From Verrucomicrobiales bacterium (lineage in GTDB: Bacteria > Verrucomicrobiota > Verrucomicrobiia > Methylacidiphilales > JAAUTS01), in NCBI GenBank assembly GCA_031256975.1, contig JAIRPN010000010.1, positions 92,422 through 156,421 on the forward strand: 64,000 nucleotides of DNA, read 5' to 3'. Below the pieces are notes generated by a model. That model was given only the letters and a program-made list of their open reading frames with translations. It was not told where the DNA came from and ran no database searches. The position numbers were made by a program, and so were the translations under genes. The stretch's first letter is position 1; each line of letters opens with the position of its first letter. Below are positions 56,845-64,000 of the stretch, piece after piece.

Positions 56845-57224
56845 TTCAGCAAGCCACTGAAGGCTTTGCGACCCGCCCACAGCAAAAATAACGCGAGCAG
56901 GCAGATCAGGATCAACACCGGGTCCACCAGACCCTGGCCTTTCATGATAAACACGTGAAAGGCTAGGATGTTGATGATGATCGGCCCCAACACCAACAAC
57001 CCGAAGTTGCGGGTTTTGGGAATAGCCACCAGGATGCCACCGATCAGTTCAAAGACCTTCACGAAAACCAGATAGCCCGTGGGCGCGAAGGCATCCATGA
57101 ATGAAGCGGCCGGAGTGCCGGCGGGTGGCGGTGGCATCGGTGCCAGATGCAAGAGCACCATGAGTGAAAAGACGACAAACAGGGCTCCCAGCAGCCCCCC
57201 GGCAATATTGGTGATGATTTTCAT
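56841..57224 (-). CDS. DoxX-like four-helix membrane protein
   Basis: The 127-residue protein is nearly all membrane: helices at about residues 5-27, 48-70, 74-92 and 100-120. It has an ELIGGILVAIPKTRNFGLLVLGPIIINILAFHVF segment that fits the DoxX/SURF4-like family, where a conserved pattern follows the second helix. A proline-rich loop (PMPPPPAGTP) separates helices one and two. DoxX proteins take part in redox or stress systems, but the function here is unknown. Its stop overlaps that of malQ. Confidence 0.72.
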   Translation of the reverse strand: MKIITNIAGGLLGALFVVFSLMVLLHLAPMPPPPAGTPAASFMDAFAPTGYLVFVKVFELIGGILVAIPKTRNFGLLVLGPIIINILAFHVFIMKGQGLVDPVLILICLLALFLLWAGRKAFSGLLN

Positions 57225-57308
57225 ATGATTTACTTCCCAGAGATTACGGCGGCCAATTTAACAAGGTGCGGCCCGCATGCAATCCTTGAAATGCAGGCCG
57301 GGGAATAA

Positions 57309-58307
57309 CTAGAAACGGCGCATATCCGAGGGATTCGGGATGCTGTTGTTCAGGTCTTTCATGCTAGGCCGATTCGGGTCGGTGGCTTGCTTGTTGTCCA
57401 TCTGCTTGAGCAGATTGGCGGCTTGGGCGGAAGTGAACGGATTGTTCTGCGCGGGAGTGTTCAGCGGATTGGAATAGGGAGTGATGGGGAGAGCGGGTTG
57501 CTGGTCGAGGCTGTAGGCGGTCGGAGCCTGCGGGATCAAATTGTTGGTTGCGGTCGGGTTCTGGTAGCTATTGGCATTGGCCGGATTGCGGGGCAGGTTG
57601 TTGTTGCCCAACTGGCTGCTGTTACTGTTGGGCAGGGAGTTGTAGTTGTTATAGGACGCGGCCGGATTATAGCCATTCTGGTTGTAATTGTCGGAATAGG
57701 GCTGGTTGAAGGAGTTGCCGTTCGGCAGGTTCCGGTTTTGATTGGATAATTCCGGCAGTCCGGACAGGTTGGCCGGAGTGGTTGAGTTCGGATTGGAACC
57801 GGACACACTCAAGCGGGCGTTCGGCAGGTTGAAAGTGGAGGCGGTGGTGCCGGAGGTGTTGGTGGCATTCGTGCCGGTGGTGGGTAAGCCGAGCTTGGCC
57901 TTGGTATTGTCCAGGGGGTTGTTAATTCCCATCATGATTTTCTGCTGGCGCTCGTATTCCTGCTGGATTAGCGCGGTGCTTTCCTGCTGTTGCTTCTGTT
58001 TCAGTTGGTTTTGCTGTTCCTGCTGCTTCTTTTGCGCTTCCAACAGGCCGTTGACCAGCCAGTCCTTGTTCTTGTCGGTGCCAGTATTGACCGTTTGCGG
58101 ACGGGAGGGAGCGGGAGTGTCCGGCAAAATCACGTTGTTATTGCCGGGCAGTGAAGGGGAATCAGGCAGGGTTTTCTTGCTGCCGGACTGTTCCAGGGAA
58201 GGCAGTCCCAAGGAGGGGTCTTGCGGTGCTTGTGCCGGGCCGTTTTCGGCACGAATCGGCAGTGCTGACAGGCAAGCCGCCAGTACCAGTACGCTTTTCC
58301 GCTTCAT
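57309..58307 (-). CDS. Exported N/Q/P/S-rich low-complexity protein
   Basis: The ATG at 58307 opens a signal peptide (MKRKSVLVLAACLSALPIRA). The mature chain of about 310 residues is low complexity. It contains a Gln/Lys-rich helix (QKKQQEQQNQLKQKQQQESTALIQQEYERQQ) and long Asn/Pro/Ser/Tyr stretches (NYNQNGYNPAASYNNYNSLPNSN). There is no catalytic motif. Such disordered, exported proteins may act in the envelope or matrix. I recognise no family. It is clearly coding, because the N/Q pattern and signal peptide are coherent. Confidence 0.68.
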   Translation of the reverse strand: MKRKSVLVLAACLSALPIRAENGPAQAPQDPSLGLPSLEQSGSKKTLPDSPSLPGNNNVILPDTPAPSRPQTVNTGTDKNKDWLVNGLLEAQKKQQEQQNQLKQKQQQESTALIQQEYERQQKIMMGINNPLDNTKAKLGLPTTGTNATNTSGTTASTFNLPNARLSVSGSNPNSTTPANLSGLPELSNQNRNLPNGNSFNQPYSDNYNQNGYNPAASYNNYNSLPNSNSSQLGNNNLPRNPANANSYQNPTATNNLIPQAPTAYSLDQQPALPITPYSNPLNTPAQNNPFTSAQAANLLKQMDNKQATDPNRPSMKDLNNSIPNPSDMRRF

Positions 58308-58370
58308 ATTAGTAATATAGACGAATTCGCGGGCAGGGTCAATTCGCAAGCCCGGACGGAAAAGCCGGTT

Positions 58371-59087
58371 TTAAGCGTTCATTTCGTCAATTTTACGCGC
58401 TCCCTCAAGCATGATTTCCTGCCAGTGCGAGGTAACGGTGGGGCTGATTGCGGCGTGATCCTCGACCAGGCGGAATTCACAATGATGCCAGGCCAGCATT
58501 TGGTATATGGACGGCTCGGCAACGATTTTGCCGAGGGTGGCGTGGGTGATATTGCCGGAATCGAGGTAAATTTCCCCCATTTCCCTGGGGTTGGCCAGAT
58601 TGGCGGCTTCGATTTTGCCGCTCCAACTGCTCATGCACAACATCTGCAACAAGTCGGACAGCCGCAGCTTGGAAAGATAACCGATCGACTTGGGTTTGGG
58701 AGCGGGCTCCGCCGGCGCAGCCTGGGCTGCCGGTTGGGACAGGCTGCTGACTTTGCGGGTGATGCTTTCGATGACATCCTGAATCAGATAGGGTTTGGCG
58801 ATGAAGGTGGCCTGCTTGGGGTCCCAATCGATGGCCATCAACGCCGGGGAATTCGGCTGGCCGAGAATGATCAGCGGGCAGTTGCCGTGCTTTTGCTGGT
58901 AGTTTTTGTAAAACGAGATGAAATTCGGCCCCGGATTGTCCCCGTCGATTACCAGCAAGTTGACAGGCGGGGGGACTTCCGCGTCACAGGATTCGACCGC
59001 AATGGTGGTGACTGCGGGCAGGGAACTGAGGCCCAGATCAAACCAGTCGGCGGTGCTTTTGGGCCAGATAGCGAAACCAATATCCAT
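58371..59087 (-). CDS. Receiver-like domain fused to a DUF4388 (PATAN) domain
   Basis: The 238-residue protein has an N-terminal part with response-regulator character (about residues 40-125: VNLLVIDGDNPG, then PLIILGQPN and the Lys-Pro of FIAKPYLIQDV). The phosphoryl-acceptor Asp environment is degenerate, and the acidic pair expected at the first strand end is not clear. After a Pro/Ala linker, residues about 145-235 form a DUF4388 domain (GYLSKLRLSDLLQMLCMSSWSGKIEA, EIYLDSGNITHATLGK). DUF4388 domains are found in bacterial signalling proteins. It is divergent from another DUF4388 gene. Confidence 0.7.
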   Translation of the reverse strand: MDIGFAIWPKSTADWFDLGLSSLPAVTTIAVESCDAEVPPPVNLLVIDGDNPGPNFISFYKNYQQKHGNCPLIILGQPNSPALMAIDWDPKQATFIAKPYLIQDVIESITRKVSSLSQPAAQAAPAEPAPKPKSIGYLSKLRLSDLLQMLCMSSWSGKIEAANLANPREMGEIYLDSGNITHATLGKIVAEPSIYQMLAWHHCEFRLVEDHAAISPTVTSHWQEIMLEGARKIDEMNA

Positions 59088-59173
59088 AATTGCGCTAAAT
59101 TTCAGCAATATTTATGCCCAAACGAAAACAGGTATGAAATTTGCTTAGTCTTCAACCTGATTCATAATACATT

Positions 59174-59824
59174 ATGTTTGCCGGCTCTACTTCGCAGATT
59201 CCGTTGGCAGAGGTTTGTCGCCTGTTGTCCGCCTCCAACCAAACGGGGGTGCTCAACCTGACCATTCCGCAGAACGACCAGAACCCGCTCGGGATTTATT
59301 TCCATTTGGGCCAAATCATTGAGGCGCAATGCGGTGCCGCCACCGGGCTGGACGGTTTGAGCGATTTGTGCAACTACCATGACCTGAATTTTGTCTTTGA
59401 GGTCGGTGCCGCCGCGCCGAGCCAGACTCTGGCGGTGTACCCGACCGCCAAGTTGATCGAACGGATCCGCCAGCAGGTCAAGGACAACGAGATGCTGAAG
59501 TCCTCCTTGCCGGAGCCGAATGATATCCTGATCTACAAGTCCGACACCGATATGACCGGGCTGGAAGCCTCCGCCGACCAGCTGGGATTGTTGCTGCTGT
59601 GCAATGGCAGCCGAACCCTGCTGGATCTCGCCAAACAGGTGAACCAAAACCCGACTGATTTGGCGCGGGTGATCGCCAGATTCCGCTTGGCAGGCATCAT
59701 CGAGGTGAAAAAGGGTGCCGCACCTGCCGCTAACAACGGCACCGCCTACTTGCCGGACGCTCCCGGCGTTACCGGTTCCTCCGGCGGCACGCCCCGTTAT
59801 TGGCGCGGCAAGTTGGTGGAATAA
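59174..59824 (+). CDS. DUF4388 (PATAN)-domain protein with winged-helix-like C-terminus
   Basis: The 216-residue protein starts with SQIPLAEVCRLLSASNQTGVLNLTI and GIYFHLGQIIEAQCGAATGLDGLSDLC, the DUF4388 pattern of a short helix plus strand-loop with a His before LGQI. Residues about 130-180 (ASADQLGLLLLCNGSRTLLDLAKQVNQNPTDLARVIARFRLAGIIEV) look like a small winged-helix. The combination suggests a cytoplasmic signalling or polarity protein. It is divergent from the receiver-DUF4388 gene, with 86 bases between start codons, so the two are probably partners. Confidence 0.7.
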   Translation: MFAGSTSQIPLAEVCRLLSASNQTGVLNLTIPQNDQNPLGIYFHLGQIIEAQCGAATGLDGLSDLCNYHDLNFVFEVGAAAPSQTLAVYPTAKLIERIRQQVKDNEMLKSSLPEPNDILIYKSDTDMTGLEASADQLGLLLLCNGSRTLLDLAKQVNQNPTDLARVIARFRLAGIIEVKKGAAPAANNGTAYLPDAPGVTGSSGGTPRYWRGKLVE

Positions 59825-59838
59825 ATCTCTATCGCTCC

Positions 59839-59858
59839 TTCTGGGCTTGTCGAAGGGC
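59839..59858. repeat. Partial copy of the GCTTGTCGAAG interspersed repeat
   Basis: TTCTGGGCTTGTCGAAGGGC is a half-copy of the palindromic repeat found complete at 63637-63676 (GCTCAG/CTTCGAC arms). It lies between the DUF4388 gene and the SulP gene. Confidence 0.5.
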
Positions 59859-59917
59859 AAGCGGTGATTAGCGTTGAGCCGTTTGTTGTTTCCTGCGATA
59901 ACTGACGGCACGCCATC

Positions 59918-61633
59918 ATGAGAGCCATCACGGACAGACTCTATCGCTGGATGCCGGGACTGGGCGAGCTGTCGCATTACCCAGGGGAATGTTTCCGGGC
60001 CGACCTGTCAGCCGGTTTGTCAGTGGCGGCGGTGGCGCTGCCGGTCAGCATCGCCTACGCGCAGCTGGCGGGTTTCAACCCGGTGGTGGGATTGTACAGC
60101 ACCATCCTGCCGATGATCATCTACGCGCTGTTCGGTTCATCCCGGCAACTGGTGGTCGGTCCCGATGCGGCGACCTGCGCGATGATCGCCGCCACACTGT
60201 CGCCGTTGGCGTTGGCGGGCAGCGACGAATATTTGTCACTGGCGGTGACCCTGACTTTGCTGGCCGGGGTGTTTTGCATCCTGGCGGGCAAGTTCCGGCT
60301 GGGATTCTTCGCCGACTTCCTGTCGCGCCCAATCCTGATGGGGCTGCTGAACGGGGTGGGGATCAATATCATCATCAGCCAATTGGGCAAGATCACCGGG
60401 CTCAGCCTGCAAGGCACCGGCATCATCAGCCAGTTGGAATCATTGGCGCAGCAGATTTCCTCCACCCATTGGCCGACCTTGCTGCTGGCATTTGCCTCGC
60501 TGGCCCTGTTTCTGCTGACCAAGGTTTTTTTCAGCAAGGCGCCCGCGCCGCTGGTGGTGATGCTGGCGGCGGTGGTCGCCAGCGGATTGTTCAACCTGGC
60601 GCAGTACGGCATCCCGGTGGTCGGGGAAATTTCCAGCGCCCTGCCGTCCCTGCATATCCCGGCGTTGCCGCCGCCGGATTCGGTCGGTTCGCTGGTGGGC
60701 GGGGCGGCGGCATTGGCGCTGATCAGCTTTTGCAGCGCGATGCTTACCTGCCGGAGCTTCGCGGCCAAGAACGGCTATGACATCGACGCCAACCGTGAAT
60801 TTGTCGCGCTCGGCGCCTGTGACGTGGCCTCCGCCCTGTCGCAGGGCTTCGCCATCAGCGGCGCGGATTCACGCACGGCGGTCAATGACTCCGCCGGCGG
60901 CAAGACCCGGCTGGTGTCGGTCGTGGCGGCACTGTCCATCCTGCTGGTGCTGTTCTTGTTTACCAAACAGATGGCCTACATTCCCACCGCCGCGCTGGGG
61001 GCGATCCTGATCGGTTCCGCACTCGGACTGATGAACTTCCGCGAGATCCTCGACCTGCGGCGCTACAGCATGGCGGAGTTTCGCATCGCGCTGGCGACCC
61101 TGGTTGGCGTCGTGGTGATCGGGGTGATGCCGGGCATCGTGCTGGCGGTGATGCTGGCGCTGGTCCGTTTCCTGTCGCGCGTGGCGCGGCCGACCGACCA
61201 GGAACTGGGACAGATTCCCGGCCACGACGGGTTTTACGAACTGGCGCACTATCCGGAGGCGAAGGCGATACCCGGCCTGTTGATATACCGGTTTGAATCA
61301 CCGCTCACTTTTTTCAATGCCGACTTTTTCCGCCAAAGGATCCTGCACTTGGTCGGCATTTCACGGCAGCCGGTAAAATGGGTGGTGATTGATACGGTGT
61401 CCATCACGGACATTGATGTTACCGGCATGTTCGCGATGCGCCGTTTGTCCGAGGAATTGACGGCGCGCAACGTGAAACTGGCCCTGGCCGGCCGTACGGC
61501 TGAACTCAAGGAGTGGCTGCAGGTCCGCGGCATGCGGGTCGAGGACACCAGGCTGTCATTGTATCCCTCGCGGCACATCGCGCTGGCCGCCTACCGCGAT
61601 AGCTGCCAGTCAGGGGTTATTCACCGGGCCTGA
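59918..61633 (+). CDS. SulP-family anion transporter with C-terminal STAS domain
   Basis: The 571-residue protein matches the SulP/SLC26 family: RADLSAGLSVAAVALPVSIAYAQLAGFNPVVGLYSTILPMIIYALFGSSRQLVVGPDAATCAMIAA opens the transport core of some 12 to 14 helices. A STAS domain (about residues 430-560: IDTVSITDIDVTGMFAMRRLSEEL) closes it. The substrate could be sulfate, bicarbonate or another anion. The gene is noticeably GC-richer than the average of the window and has no RTTAGCG copy. It is followed by the ammonium transporter gene, 67 bases away. Confidence 0.92.
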   Translation: MRAITDRLYRWMPGLGELSHYPGECFRADLSAGLSVAAVALPVSIAYAQLAGFNPVVGLYSTILPMIIYALFGSSRQLVVGPDAATCAMIAATLSPLALAGSDEYLSLAVTLTLLAGVFCILAGKFRLGFFADFLSRPILMGLLNGVGINIIISQLGKITGLSLQGTGIISQLESLAQQISSTHWPTLLLAFASLALFLLTKVFFSKAPAPLVVMLAAVVASGLFNLAQYGIPVVGEISSALPSLHIPALPPPDSVGSLVGGAAALALISFCSAMLTCRSFAAKNGYDIDANREFVALGACDVASALSQGFAISGADSRTAVNDSAGGKTRLVSVVAALSILLVLFLFTKQMAYIPTAALGAILIGSALGLMNFREILDLRRYSMAEFRIALATLVGVVVIGVMPGIVLAVMLALVRFLSRVARPTDQELGQIPGHDGFYELAHYPEAKAIPGLLIYRFESPLTFFNADFFRQRILHLVGISRQPVKWVVIDTVSITDIDVTGMFAMRRLSEELTARNVKLALAGRTAELKEWLQVRGMRVEDTRLSLYPSRHIALAAYRDSCQSGVIHRA

Positions 61634-61700
61634 CGCGTCATCCGTTGATTTCCTGCCAATTGTTAAACTTGGCACGGTGCCTGCTTTCCACAGTCCGCAT

Positions 61701-63488
61701 ATGTGGGATAGACTTTCAAAAACAGCGTGGGTTCTTGGTGTTTCATTGGTACTTGGCTCGGCAACATGGTCGCCAGCGCAGCAACAGTCGTCCCAGCCAC
61801 AACAGGTGACCGTCAGCGCCGATGAGGTCCGCGACCTGGAAAGCCAGTTCCGCACGCTGCAGCAGAATTACATCGACCTGCAAAAGAGCATCATCAACAG
61901 CGGCGGGCTGTCCGGCATCAGCGGCGACGCGCGCTGGAAGGATGTCGACAACATGCAGAAGGATATCGACGACCTGAAAAAGCAGAAGGAACAGGTCTTG
62001 CAGCAACTCGACGACCTGAAGAAGAACGCGGCGGCAACCCCGCCGCCCGCCGCCGCCGCAACGGCCGGTGGCGACCTGATGTCGAAATTCAAGGACGCGC
62101 TGCTGCTGAACGATTCGCAAAGCACCGGCATCAACATGGTCTGGACCCTGATCTGCGGCTTTCTGGTGATGTTCATGCAATGCGGGTTCGCCATGGTGGA
62201 AACCGGTTTCACCCGCGCCAAGAACGTGGCGCATACCATGTCGATGAACCTGATGGTCTACGCCATCGGCATGATCGGCTACTGGTTCAGCGGCTTTGCC
62301 ATCCAGTTCGGCGGCACGGCGGCCAAGGGTTCCTGCAGCACGGTGACCACGCTCGGCTCCTCGGTCACCGACCATCTGACCGGGCTTTCCGGATTGCACA
62401 TCGGCGAGGGATTCTGGGGGATCGCGGGCAATGTCGGCTTTTGTCTGCCGCCCAGCATGTTGTCAGGCGGTATTTTCACCCTGTTCCTGTTCCAGATGGT
62501 GTTCATGGGCACCACCAATACCATCCCCACCGGAGCCCTGGCGGAACGCTGGAGATTCCTGTCCTTCTGTCTTTACGCCTTCGTGGTCGGCGCGCTGATC
62601 TATCCGTTGTACGGCTGCTGGGTCTGGGGCGGCGGCTGGCTGGCGGCGCTGGGCACCAACCTGGGCCTGGGCCACGGTCATGTGGATTTCGCCGGTTCCT
62701 CGGTGGTGCATTTGTGCGGCGGCACCATCGCCTTCATCGGCGCCAAGATGCTCGGCGCGCGCATCGGCAAATACAACAAGGACGGCAGCAGCAACCCGAT
62801 CCCCGGCCACAATCTGCCGATGGGCGTGGTCGGTACTTTCATCCTGGCCTTCGGCTGGTTCGGTTTCAATCCGGGTTCCACGCTGGAAGGCATGAATGCC
62901 CAGATCGGGGTGATCGCGGTGAACACCATGCTGGCCTCCGCGGCGGGCGCGGTCACCGGAATGGTGACCACCTGGATTCGTTTCCGCCGTCCCGACCCGA
63001 GCTTCATGTGCAACGGCATGTTGGGCGGCTTGGTGGCGATTACCGCGCCCTGCGCCTTCGTGGATTCCTGGGCCGCGGTGCTGATCGGCGCGATTGCCGG
63101 CGTGGTGGTGGTGTTCGCCGCGATGATCGTCGACGAAAAACTGAAGGTTGACGACCCGGTCGGCGCGGTGGCGGTGCACGGTGCCTGCGGCCTGTGGGGC
63201 GTGCTGGCGCTGGGACTGTTCGCCAACGGCCAATACGGCGAAGGCTGGAACAGCGTGGCGGGCAAGGTGACCGGCTTGTTCTACGGCGATCCCGGACAAT
63301 TTTTGGCGGAAGTCATCGGTGCGGCGACCTGCATCGCGGTGGTGGGCGGCCTGGCCTGGCTGATGTTCACCACGCTGGAGAAACTGGTCGGCAACCGCTC
63401 GGCGGTCGCCGATGAACTGCACGGCCTGGACATCCCGGAATTCGGGGTCCTGGGTTACCAGCCTGACAAACATCCGGAATCCAAATAA
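61701..63488 (+). CDS. Ammonium transporter with an N-terminal coiled-coil extension
   Basis: The 595-residue protein has a signal peptide (about residues 1-27) and an N-terminal coiled coil (about 35-130: VRDLESQFRTLQQNYIDLQKSIIN, then MQKDIDDLKKQKEQVLQQLDDLKKN). A full Amt domain follows with FAMVETGFTRAKNVAHTMSMNLMVYAIGMIGYWFSGFAIQFGG, the pore His pair in SSVVHLCGG and VAVHGACGLWG, and 11 helices. The extension is extra relative to AmtB. The ATG at 61701 was chosen over an in-frame GTG at 61677. No glnK lies downstream within the window, so the control by a PII protein is not visible here. Confidence 0.93.
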   Translation: MWDRLSKTAWVLGVSLVLGSATWSPAQQQSSQPQQVTVSADEVRDLESQFRTLQQNYIDLQKSIINSGGLSGISGDARWKDVDNMQKDIDDLKKQKEQVLQQLDDLKKNAAATPPPAAAATAGGDLMSKFKDALLLNDSQSTGINMVWTLICGFLVMFMQCGFAMVETGFTRAKNVAHTMSMNLMVYAIGMIGYWFSGFAIQFGGTAAKGSCSTVTTLGSSVTDHLTGLSGLHIGEGFWGIAGNVGFCLPPSMLSGGIFTLFLFQMVFMGTTNTIPTGALAERWRFLSFCLYAFVVGALIYPLYGCWVWGGGWLAALGTNLGLGHGHVDFAGSSVVHLCGGTIAFIGAKMLGARIGKYNKDGSSNPIPGHNLPMGVVGTFILAFGWFGFNPGSTLEGMNAQIGVIAVNTMLASAAGAVTGMVTTWIRFRRPDPSFMCNGMLGGLVAITAPCAFVDSWAAVLIGAIAGVVVVFAAMIVDEKLKVDDPVGAVAVHGACGLWGVLALGLFANGQYGEGWNSVAGKVTGLFYGDPGQFLAEVIGAATCIAVVGGLAWLMFTTLEKLVGNRSAVADELHGLDIPEFGVLGYQPDKHPESK

Positions 63489-63543
63489 ACCGGGGTACTG
63501 GAAGAATGATCTAAACAATTTGGGGTAGGTGGGGTGAAATGCG

Positions 63544-63590
63544 GCCGCCAACGGTGAGATGTCTGACCTTACCGTTGGCGGCTTTCTTTT
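63544..63590 (+). terminator. Rho-independent terminator of the ammonium transporter gene
   Basis: GCCGCCAACGGT (63544-63555) and ACCGTTGGCGGC (63571-63582) pair perfectly over 12 bp with a 15-base loop, and TTTCTTTT follows. The arms read CCGTTGGCGG, a one-base relative of the dispersed CCGTTAGCGG motif. Confidence 0.88.
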
Positions 63591-63602
63591 CAGATGGGCT
63601 TT

Positions 63603-63716
63603 GCACAAAAAGCCGGAAAATATCCCTCCACTCACCCTGAGCCCGTCGAAGGGTGGTCATACTTCGACAAGCTCAGTATGAGCGCGGGAAAGTGGGAGAT
63701 TGAAGACTTTTTGTGC
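63603..63716. repeat. Nested inverted-repeat element (MITE/REP-like)
   Basis: GCACAAAAAG (63603-63612) and CTTTTTGTGC (63707-63716) are perfect outer arms. Inside, CTGAGC/GTCGAAG (63637-63651) and CTTCGAC/GCTCAG (63662-63676) form a nested palindrome around a short loop, with CCCTCCACT/AGTGGGAG as partial middle arms. The whole element is 114 bases, non-coding, and lies between the Amt terminator and the promoter near 63804. Confidence 0.65.
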
Positions 63717-63803
63717 CAGGTGGGAGAACCACCGTGCCTTTACCGCTTGGCTGTCCGGCGATAAAGAGTTTCTTCATTTCGTATAAATCTTCATACACAG
63801 TGC

Positions 63804-63865
63804 TTGACAGGGAGACGGGGGATGCGGTATGTTCCTCGCACTTGTTAGGGAAACCGTTCTTTAAA
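63804..63865 (+). promoter_or_regulatory. Candidate rRNA-operon promoter and boxA-like leader
   Basis: TTGACA (63804-63809) and TATGTT (63828-63833) are separated by 18 bases, a good sigma-70-type promoter, with AT-rich sequence upstream. CGTTCTTTAAA at 63855-63865 resembles the boxA antiterminator found in rrn leaders. The sequence to the right edge has no convincing reading frame and contains an octamer repeat (GCGCTCGC, 63954-63975). An rRNA or tRNA operon may start beyond the window. Confidence 0.5.
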
Positions 63866-64000
63866 GCCTCTCTAAAAGATGGCTGATTAAGCGAAGAACA
63901 AAAACCTGCAAGTTCTTGAACATGAGAGACCTTGACAACCTGATTCATTCTCCGCGCTCGCGCGCTCGCGCGCTCCAAGCGTAGAGTTCTCTCCCTTCCT

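Noticed and set aside
63673..63978. A 101-residue minus-strand frame at the right edge
   Set aside because: It starts at TTG in the GCGCTCGC repeat, runs antisense through the strong TTGACA/TATGTT promoter and boxA-like sequence, and into the palindromic element. No family or domain is seen.

Overview
The window is chromosomal DNA from a Gram-negative bacterium. Outer-membrane features are an Mla/MCE lipid-transport operon, a beta-barrel protein and several lipoproteins. Together with type II/Tad-like pseudopilins, kinase-HDOD and GYF-domain signalling proteins, class I KARI and a heptose-nucleotidyltransferase, the gene set best fits the PVC group, most likely Verrucomicrobiota. That assignment is inference from protein style; no rRNA gene lies in the window. 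Most of the DNA is moderately GC-rich, with AT-richer patches at about 12.0-12.4, 19.8-20.3, 28.9-29.1 and 50.0-51.3 kb.

Layout. 0-8.8 kb: outer-membrane protein, XRE regulator, ubiX, a GH128-like beta-glucanase, the Mla operon (lipoprotein, mlaD, mlaF and an MlaB-MlaE fusion), then an ECF sigma factor with two small membrane partners. 8.8-16.8 kb: TPP riboswitch and thiC, an SDR, an ArsC-like protein, a beta-lactamase-like serine enzyme, a TlpA-like lipoprotein and ilvD. 16.8-25.1 kb: GH94 phosphorylase, sugar acetyltransferase, a conserved hypothetical, HU/IHF-hisS-aspS, glutaredoxin and a SirB1-like protein. 25.2-28.9 kb: TadE/TadE/TadG-like trio. 29.1-39.5 kb: DUF192, hflX, rsmD, dgt, a HAD phosphatase, a kinase-HDOD fusion, queD-like, purU and a ligA without zinc-finger cysteines. 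39.5-46.9 kb: GH16, LysM and GYF proteins, ilvH-ilvC, AraC/Gfo-Idh-MocA/ThuA, tRNA-Gln(UUG). 47-51.3 kb: small lipoprotein, purN, heptose-type nucleotidyltransferase, GT2 synthase, two pseudopilins. 51.4-56.8 kb: SAM cycle (ArsR-methyltransferase regulator, metK, ahcY) and malQ. 56.8-64 kb: DoxX-like and N/Q-rich proteins, a DUF4388 pair, SulP, an ammonium transporter with an N-terminal extension, a nested palindromic element, and a promoter plus boxA-like sequence that may start an rRNA operon beyond the right edge.

The most unusual signal is a short dispersed motif, RTTAGCG (reverse complement CGCTAAY). I count about 93 copies by eye in 64 kb, roughly six times a simple expectation, split about equally between strands. 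It occurs inside genes, in gaps, as inverted pairs forming terminator stems, and in the variable hairpin of the TPP riboswitch. This is how DNA-uptake sequences behave in Neisseria and Haemophilus. It may be an undescribed uptake sequence or another highly iterated oligonucleotide. Copies are missing from the SulP-Amt block and from the hflX region.
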